Positions 6,170-10,392 of a DNA stretch of 10,392 nucleotides are shown piece after piece. Source of the stretch: an uncultured Opitutia bacterium (GTDB lineage: Bacteria; Verrucomicrobiota; Verrucomicrobiia; Opitutales; UBA953); contig CAIXQT010000038.1 of the NCBI GenBank assembly GCA_903921665.1, forward strand, positions 1 to 10,392, given 5' to 3'. The position numbers were made by a program, and so were the translations under genes. Within the stretch, counting starts at the first letter, position 1, and every line of letters starts with the position of its first letter. The notes under the pieces were generated by a model. The model was not told the origin of the DNA. It saw only the letters and a program-made list of their open reading frames with translations, and ran no database searches.

Positions 6170-7371
6170 GCGGCCAGCTTCGCGATCGCTTCCCGGTCCG
6201 GCTTACCGCTGGCGTTCGTCGGCATGCTCGGGACGAACACGTAGCGACGCGGACGTGCCGCCGGCTCGATCTGTTCGCAGGCCAGGCGCAAAGCGCTTTC
6301 GGCGGACGCCGGGCCGATCACGCAGGCCGTCACGACTTCTCCCCAGCGCGCGTCGACCATCCCGAGCACGAGCGCTTCTTTCACGAGCCCGGTCGCGAGC
6401 AGGACCTGCTCCACGCGCGCGGGGTCGACCTTTTCCCCGCCGGTGATGATGACGCGATCGGCTCGTCCGGAAACCTTGACGCTGCCGTCCCGTGCGACTT
6501 CGCCGCGGTCGCCGCTCGCCCAGGGGCTTTCGAGCGGCGCGTCCGGCCACAGTCCGATACCGAGCGCCGGGCTGGCGATGGTGACGACGCCTTCGGAGTT
6601 CGTCGCGAACGTCACGCCGGGCAAGGCGGTGCCGCGGACGGATTCCCCCGCCCAGATTTTTTCCGGCGGACAGAGCGCGCAGGCCGCGGCGGTCTCGGTC
6701 GAGCCATACGTAAGGAAGACGGGCAAGCGACGCGACCGGATCTCGGCGAGCAGGGGCGTCGGCATGGATGAACCGCCGAGCAGGATCACGTCATAGATTC
6801 GCAACCACGCCTCGCCGTCGGCTCGCGCCAGGAGGCGCGACAACTGCGCCGGGACCAAGGAGATGATTTTCGTGCCGGCGGCGGGGAATGCGACGGAGGG
6901 GAGGGCGGTCAGCTCGTCGAAGCGGCCGTCGATCACATGATGGCTGCCTCCGGTGACGCGCGCCCGGATCGCGGGCATGAAGCCGCTCACATGCCAGGGC
7001 GGGGTGCACGTCACGCCGTGCAGGATCGGCGAGAGCCCGCGTGCGACGAGCGCATCGCGCAGGCCGAGCGCCGCGGCGCGGAGGGTTTCCGGAGAATGGA
7101 TGACGAACTTCACTTTGCCGCCGGTACCGCCAGTCGGAATCATCACGCGGCCGCGCCAGTTCTTCGGCCAGTCGCAGGTGCCGAGTCCGCGCGGCTCCGG
7201 CGCCTCTCCTTTGACGATCGTGCCGCGCGGGATCTGGCGCGCGGCTTCGGCGAGGTCTTGCGCGGACCACCGGGGATTGCCCAGGAACACCGGCAGGCCG
7301 GCGTCATGCGCTTGCAGGGCTTCCCGCAGGTGCGCGGCGTGGTCCGCGTGGAAGACCGCGACGGCGCTCAT
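6166..7371 (-). CDS. menE: o-succinylbenzoate-CoA ligase MenE (compact adenylate-forming enzyme)
   Basis: MenE activates o-succinylbenzoate through an acyl-adenylate to o-succinylbenzoyl-CoA, the substrate of MenB in menaquinone synthesis. At 401 residues it is shorter than typical 450-500 residue MenE, lacking much of the N-terminal subdomain. ANL-superfamily features remain in order: the phosphate loop MIPTGGTGGKVKF (77-89), PPWHVSGF (124-131), LLGGSSMP (197-204), the adenine-binding YGSTETAAA (222-230), SGDRGEV (286-292), the hinge region GRADRVIITGGEKVDP (302-317) and the catalytic C-terminal lysine Lys390 in NASGKPDREAI. The phosphate loop departs from the canonical SGTTGxPKG by having Gly for Ser and Val for Pro. 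The specific call rests largely on the upstream menC, whose stop overlaps this ATG (ATGA, 7371-7368). Without that neighbour only 'acyl-CoA ligase family' would be safe. Confidence 0.9.
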   Translation of the reverse strand: MSAVAVFHADHAAHLREALQAHDAGLPVFLGNPRWSAQDLAEAARQIPRGTIVKGEAPEPRGLGTCDWPKNWRGRVMIPTGGTGGKVKFVIHSPETLRAAALGLRDALVARGLSPILHGVTCTPPWHVSGFMPAIRARVTGGSHHVIDGRFDELTALPSVAFPAAGTKIISLVPAQLSRLLARADGEAWLRIYDVILLGGSSMPTPLLAEIRSRRLPVFLTYGSTETAAACALCPPEKIWAGESVRGTALPGVTFATNSEGVVTIASPALGIGLWPDAPLESPWASGDRGEVARDGSVKVSGRADRVIITGGEKVDPARVEQVLLATGLVKEALVLGMVDARWGEVVTACVIGPASAESALRLACEQIEPAARPRRYVFVPSMPTNASGKPDREAIAKLAA

Positions 7372-8309
7372 GTCAGGTCATGCCAGAAGGTCGCCCAATC
7401 GTAGCCCGGCAGGCCGCTGGCATCCGCTCCTTGCGCGTGCCGGTCGCGGCCGTCGCTTTCAAAGCGGCCCAACGTGTCGAAACCGACCGTGCCGGCGGCC
7501 TGATCCTGCGCGGCCAGCCAGAGCGCGCCTTGTCGGCCGATCGCGGTCTCGAAGCAGGAGGAATACACGACGGCGCCCGGATGCGTGGCGCGCCATGCGA
7601 GCAGCTCGTCCCAATCGCCGGCGAGCAGCGGCTTCACGACGATGGTACCGCCCCAGTTGACTCCGCCCGGAGTGAGGAAGGATTCGTCGAGCGCGACCTT
7701 GTCGGGGCCGAGCGACGCATAGCCGGGATGACCGACCGGCAGCGGTTGTTCGAGGAATTCCACCTGCGCTTGCGCGCGGGCGAACTCGGCCCAGCGTCGC
7801 GCCGCCTGCAGGTCCAGCGAACCATTGGCATCCAGACGAAGCCGGCCTTGGAACCGCTGCATGACGCTGAGGATGGATTCCTCGGAAGTCTCCGGCGAGA
7901 TCTTGACCTTCAGCGTCTTGAATCCGGCGGCGACCTTGGCGTCGGTCTCCATCACGGAAAGCGTCATGAGCCCGGCGCAAGGCAGGCTGCCGCCGAACGC
8001 GGCGATCTTGTCCCAATGCCGGCAGCTCGAGAGCGCCGCGGAAAGGCAAGGCAGCGGAGCAGGCGAAGCGTCGACGGCGGCGAGGAGGTGCGGGAGGTTG
8101 CCCTGGGCGGAGCGCAGGAACTCGAGGGCCTGGTCGACGGACTCGGTCGGGAAGCCGGGCCACGGGGCGATTTCGCCATACCCGGTACCTTGGTCTGACT
8201 GGGTCCGCAGGATGATGCGATCGACGTTGTCTACGGCGCCAGCACCCGTCGTCACCGGCGAGCGGAGCCGTCGGCGGACACGTTTGAAGTCGAAATAACC
8301 ACCGGTCAT
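7368..8309 (-). CDS. menC: o-succinylbenzoate synthase MenC
   Basis: MenC is an enolase-superfamily enzyme that dehydrates SHCHC to o-succinylbenzoate in menaquinone synthesis. Numbered from ATG 8309 the protein has 313 residues, close to the 320 of E. coli. The capping domain has GYGEIAPWPGFPTES (43-57). The barrel carries the KxK pair Lys134/Lys136 in LKVKI, metal ligands Asp160 (LRLDANG), Glu187 (FLEQPLP) and Asp208 (VALDES), and catalytic Lys226 (TIVVKPLL), followed by SSCFETAIGRQGALWLA (250-266). These correspond to E. coli Lys131/133, Asp161, Glu190, Asp213 and Lys235, so the enzyme should be active. The frame is open further upstream to a TTG at 8336, but ATG 8309 gives an N-terminus (MTGGYFDFKRVRRRL) that starts just before the first expected strand. 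No Shine-Dalgarno precedes either start. It overlaps menE by four bases, forming a two-gene operon. Confidence 0.94.
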   Translation of the reverse strand: MTGGYFDFKRVRRRLRSPVTTGAGAVDNVDRIILRTQSDQGTGYGEIAPWPGFPTESVDQALEFLRSAQGNLPHLLAAVDASPAPLPCLSAALSSCRHWDKIAAFGGSLPCAGLMTLSVMETDAKVAAGFKTLKVKISPETSEESILSVMQRFQGRLRLDANGSLDLQAARRWAEFARAQAQVEFLEQPLPVGHPGYASLGPDKVALDESFLTPGGVNWGGTIVVKPLLAGDWDELLAWRATHPGAVVYSSCFETAIGRQGALWLAAQDQAAGTVGFDTLGRFESDGRDRHAQGADASGLPGYDWATFWHDLT

Positions 8310-8315
8310 GGGCCG

Positions 8316-8344
8316 AATAGACGGCAATCCGGACAAACTCGCAA
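8316..8344 (-). promoter_or_regulatory. Candidate menC promoter, possibly giving a leaderless mRNA
   Basis: On the minus strand, TTGCGA (8344-8339) and TCTATT (8321-8316) each match 4 of 6 sigma-70 consensus bases and are separated by exactly 17 bases. The -10 element ends six bases before the menC ATG, so transcription would begin at about the A of the start codon. That agrees with the absence of a ribosome binding site. The match is modest and the housekeeping sigma preference of this organism is unknown. Confidence 0.35.
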
Positions 8345-8351
8345 AATCAAT

Positions 8352-8380
8352 TTGCCACCCCTTAGGGGGGTGCCTAACAC
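8352..8380 (+). promoter_or_regulatory. Candidate guaB promoter
   Basis: TTGCCA (8352-8357) matches the -35 consensus at 5 of 6 bases. TAACAC (8375-8380) matches the -10 at only 3 of 6, with 17 bases between them. Transcription would start near 8387, leaving a leader of about 16 bases before ATG 8403. The proposed -35 lies back to back with that of menC, with 7 bases between the two hexamers. The poor -10 keeps this tentative. Confidence 0.3.
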
Positions 8381-8382
8381 CC
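8356..8382 (+). repeat. Nested inverted repeats in the menC-guaB control region
   Basis: CACCCC (8356-8361) and GGGGTG (8367-8372) are perfect inverted repeats around a 5-base centre, TTAGG. That centre is itself complementary to CCTAA (8373-8377), and GGGTG (8368-8372) is complementary to CACCC (8378-8382). Three pairings therefore overlap and exclude one another. If the candidate guaB promoter is right, the first repeat fills the spacer between -35 and -10 and would be an operator. If transcription starts further upstream, the same bases could form alternative RNA hairpins just before guaB. Confidence 0.55.
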
Positions 8383-8402
8383 TTTGGGGAAACCGACCAC
8401 TC

Positions 8403-9977
8403 ATGGCCTCCTCGAAATCCAAGGGCCGCGTTTCCCTAGACGAACGCTTTTACCTGTCCGCGGACGACTTCTTCCCCGCCAATGCCGGCCTCGGCCTGAC
8501 GTATGACGACGTCTCCCTGGCGACCCGCTACTCCGAGGTCCTGCCCCGGATGACCCGCCTCGATTCGTCGCTCTCCGACTCCCTACCCCTGTCCCTCCCG
8601 ATTGTCTCATCGGACATGGATACGGTCACCGAACACCGGATGGCCATCGCGATGGCCCTCAACGGCGGTCTGGGTCTCCTTCACTATAATATGCCGGAAG
8701 CCGACCAGGTGGCCGAAGTCCGTCGCGTGAAGAACCACATCCACGGCATGATCGGCGACCCGGCCGTCGTCTCGGCCGACGATACCATCGCCCAGGTCCT
8801 CGCCCGGATCGAACACGAGGGGCTGGCCTTCAGCACCTTCCCGGTCACGGCCACCGATGGCACGCTCCTCGGCCTCCTGCCGGGTAGCACCGTCAAGGAA
8901 CGCCACGGTCAGCGCAAGGTCGTCGCCGTGATGATCCCGCGCGACAAGGTCTTCACCGTCGCCGAGAAGGATCTCGGCAAGGACCCGATCGCCACCGCCG
9001 ACCGCAAGTTCTCCGAACATGTCGGCCAGAACAAGCTCCTCGTCGTCGACGCCAAGAACAAGCTGCGCGGACTCTTCACGTTGAGCGACATCGAGCGCAT
9101 CTCCGAAGAATCCCGCGCGCACGTCCGGCCCACCCGCGACGCCGATTTCCGTCTCCGCGTCGGCGTCGCCATCTCGGTGCCCCGCACGGCCGACGGCGAG
9201 ATCGACCGTACCCGCCTGCTCGCCCACGTCGCCGCGCTCATCGACGAAGGCGCGGACGCCCTCGCGATCTCCACCGCCCACGGCCACACCAAGGGCGTCG
9301 GCGACGCGCTGCGCCTGCTGCGCAAGGCCCACAAGGACATCACCCTCATCGCCGGCAACGTCACCAGCGGCGAAGGCGTCGAATTCCTCGCCGCGGCCGG
9401 CGCGGACACCGTCAAGATCGGTCAGGGCCCCGGCTCGATCTGCACCACCCGCATCGTCGCCGGCGTCGGCATCCCGCAGCTCACCGCGCTTTACGTCGCT
9501 TCCCGCGCCGCCGCCAAGAAGGGCGTGCGCATCCTCGCCGACGGCGGCATCACGAAGAGCGGCGATATCGTCAAGGCGCTCACGCTCGCCGACGCGGTCA
9601 TCCTCGGCGGCCTCCTCGCCGGCAGCCGCGAAGCGCCGGGCAAGCTGATGGAGATCAACGGCAAGACTTATAAGGAATACCGCGGCATGGGTTCGCATGA
9701 AGCCATGCGCAAGGGCTCGGCCGCCCGTTACGGACACTCGGCCAGCGGCAAGTTCAGCAAGGTCGCGGCGGAAGGCATCGAAGCGCTCAAGGAAGTCTCC
9801 GGCACGGTCGATCAGGTGCTCGGCACCCTCGCCGGCGGCGTCCAGAGCGGCCTCGGCTACCTCGGCGCCGCGAACCTCGCGGAGCACCGCAAGCGCGCCC
9901 GCTACATCCGCGTCACGCCCGCCGGTCAGCGCGAAGCCGCTCCGCATGACGTGATCGAAATCAAAGCCGGCTCCTGA
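8403..9977 (+). CDS. guaB: Inosine-5'-monophosphate dehydrogenase with CBS-domain pair
   Basis: GuaB oxidises IMP to XMP with NAD, the rate-setting step of guanine nucleotide synthesis. From ATG 8403 the protein has 524 residues: an N-terminal extension of about 30, a TIM barrel beginning at LTYDDVSL, and a CBS pair inserted at roughly residues 110-230 (two blocks around TFPVTATDGTLLGLLP and NKLLVVDAKNKLRGLFTLSDIE). The active-site loop GPGSICTTRIVAGVGIPQ carries the nucleophile Cys347. Other conserved parts are ILADGGI, YRGMGSHEAM, the catalytic Arg442-Tyr443 pair and a C-terminal APHDVIE. The CBS pair and Arg-Tyr dyad argue against GMP reductase. Two oddities: Ser290 in ALAISTAHGHTKG, where an Asp is expected, and a flap reading EGIEALKEVSG instead of the bacterial EGIEGRVPYKG. 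An open TTG start at 8352 would run through the inverted repeats and is less likely. A membrane-anchored gene follows after 7 bases. Confidence 0.95.
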   Translation: MASSKSKGRVSLDERFYLSADDFFPANAGLGLTYDDVSLATRYSEVLPRMTRLDSSLSDSLPLSLPIVSSDMDTVTEHRMAIAMALNGGLGLLHYNMPEADQVAEVRRVKNHIHGMIGDPAVVSADDTIAQVLARIEHEGLAFSTFPVTATDGTLLGLLPGSTVKERHGQRKVVAVMIPRDKVFTVAEKDLGKDPIATADRKFSEHVGQNKLLVVDAKNKLRGLFTLSDIERISEESRAHVRPTRDADFRLRVGVAISVPRTADGEIDRTRLLAHVAALIDEGADALAISTAHGHTKGVGDALRLLRKAHKDITLIAGNVTSGEGVEFLAAAGADTVKIGQGPGSICTTRIVAGVGIPQLTALYVASRAAAKKGVRILADGGITKSGDIVKALTLADAVILGGLLAGSREAPGKLMEINGKTYKEYRGMGSHEAMRKGSAARYGHSASGKFSKVAAEGIEALKEVSGTVDQVLGTLAGGVQSGLGYLGAANLAEHRKRARYIRVTPAGQREAAPHDVIEIKAGS

Positions 9978-9984
9978 TCAGCCC

Positions 9985-10392
9985 ATGGCCGCTTTCTTCC
10001 GAGGTCTGCTCCTTTTCCTTTTCGGCGCGCTGGTCGGCGCTGGCGGCATCCTGTTCTTCACGCCGACCTTCAACGTCGTCGTCAGCCGGAATCCTGGCTC
10101 CCTGAAGCCCGTCGAGTTCGCCCCGGTCGCCGCTCCGGCGACAGCGGTCGCCAAGGCCCCCGCCCCGGCGCCCACCCCGGTGGTCGCCCCCGTCAAGCTG
10201 GCGGTCGCCGAAGTGGCTAAGCCGGCCCCCGCCGCCGCGTCCACCGAGCCTTCGCTCGACTTCAAATCCATCTCCGAGCACCTGATCCTTTGGCCGAATT
10301 CAGTGACGGTGACGACTGCGACCACGGCGGCCGTCTTCGTCGACGGCAAGAAGGCGCAAGACCTTGCGCTCGAAGCCGGCACGGTGCTGCAG
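9985..10392 (+). CDS. Membrane-anchored Ala/Pro-rich protein of unknown function (N-terminal part, cut by window edge)
   Basis: I do not recognise this protein. The 136 codons present show a hydrophobic N-terminal segment (FFRGLLLFLFGALVGAGGIL, residues 4-23), best read as a signal anchor or single membrane span. A linker of about 55 residues rich in Ala, Pro, Val and Lys follows (about 43-90), containing loose repeats such as APVAAPATAVAKAPAPAP. A more ordered segment starts near residue 93 (LDFKSISEHLILWPNSVTVT) and ends at the window edge with alternating hydrophobic residues (TAAVFVDGKKAQDLALEAGT), which suggests beta structure. This is the plan of a membrane-tethered protein with a periplasmic domain. 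ATG 9985 is the first start after the guaB stop, seven bases away, so the gene is probably cotranscribed with guaB. A physiological link to IMP dehydrogenase is not implied by anything in the sequence. Confidence 0.8.
   Translation, partial: MAAFFRGLLLFLFGALVGAGGILFFTPTFNVVVSRNPGSLKPVEFAPVAAPATAVAKAPAPAPTPVVAPVKLAVAEVAKPAPAAASTEPSLDFKSISEHLILWPNSVTVTTATTAAVFVDGKKAQDLALEAGTVLQ

Noticed and set aside
8310..8336. TTG start at 8336 for menC
   Set aside because: It adds nine residues before a well-placed ATG and has no ribosome binding site in support; it would also include the candidate -10 element.
8607..9947. 446-residue open frame on the minus strand, antisense to guaB
   Set aside because: It is fully contained within guaB, has a repetitive low-complexity composition and no recognisable motif. 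It is a shadow of the GC-rich codon usage.
1..10392. Mobile elements, CRISPR arrays, tRNA or rRNA genes, toxin-antitoxin or defence modules
   Set aside because: I looked for terminal repeats, direct repeat arrays, tRNA-like cloverleafs and small coupled ORF pairs and saw none. All real genes belong to core metabolism, repair or unassigned membrane proteins, so I do not claim a new system.

Overview
The window carries ordinary housekeeping genes of a GC-rich, outer-membrane-bearing bacterium that makes menaquinone. KdsA implies Kdo-containing lipopolysaccharide, and MenC with MenE implies the o-succinylbenzoate route to menaquinone. The style of the proteins suggests the Verrucomicrobiota (Opitutae-like) or a related PVC lineage: a stand-alone CoaC, a metal-type KdsA, a compact MenE, and an IMP dehydrogenase with an unusual flap. 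That placement is an inference from memory of the families, not a database result. Third codon positions are strongly C/G-rich throughout, so many long antisense frames are open; I treat those as shadows. Coding is dense, with no gap above 143 bases. Clear Shine-Dalgarno sequences are scarce.

Layout. Bases 1-734 (minus strand) hold the N-terminal half of 6-phosphogluconate dehydrogenase (gnd), running off the left edge. After a 143-base divergent gap comes a plus-strand run of six genes: coaC (878-1426), queG (1432-2439), an unrecognised small membrane protein (2475-3014), gmk (3011-3604), polX (3601-5325) and kdsA (5375-6169). Most are separated by a few bases or overlap at start and stop codons (GTGA at 3011-3014, ATGA at 3601-3604), so at least coaC to polX looks like one operon. 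kdsA meets the menC-menE operon tail to tail, with the two stop codons overlapping. menC (7368-8309) and menE (6166-7371) are on the minus strand and share an ATGA overlap. A short divergent control region (about 8310-8402) separates menC from guaB (8403-9977, plus). guaB is followed 7 bases later by a membrane-anchored Ala/Pro-rich protein that runs off the right edge.

Functions. The genes cover the oxidative pentose phosphate pathway (gnd), coenzyme A synthesis (coaC), tRNA queuosine modification (queG), guanine nucleotide supply (guaB, gmk), DNA repair (polX), Kdo synthesis (kdsA) and menaquinone synthesis (menC, menE). I see no mobile element, CRISPR array, tRNA, rRNA or defence system, and no evidence for a wholly new system. 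The points most worth a second look are a set of nested, overlapping inverted repeats between menC and guaB, a Ser in place of the usual cofactor-binding Asp in GuaB together with an unusual flap, and the unrecognised membrane protein with a cysteine cluster inside the coaC-gmk-polX operon.
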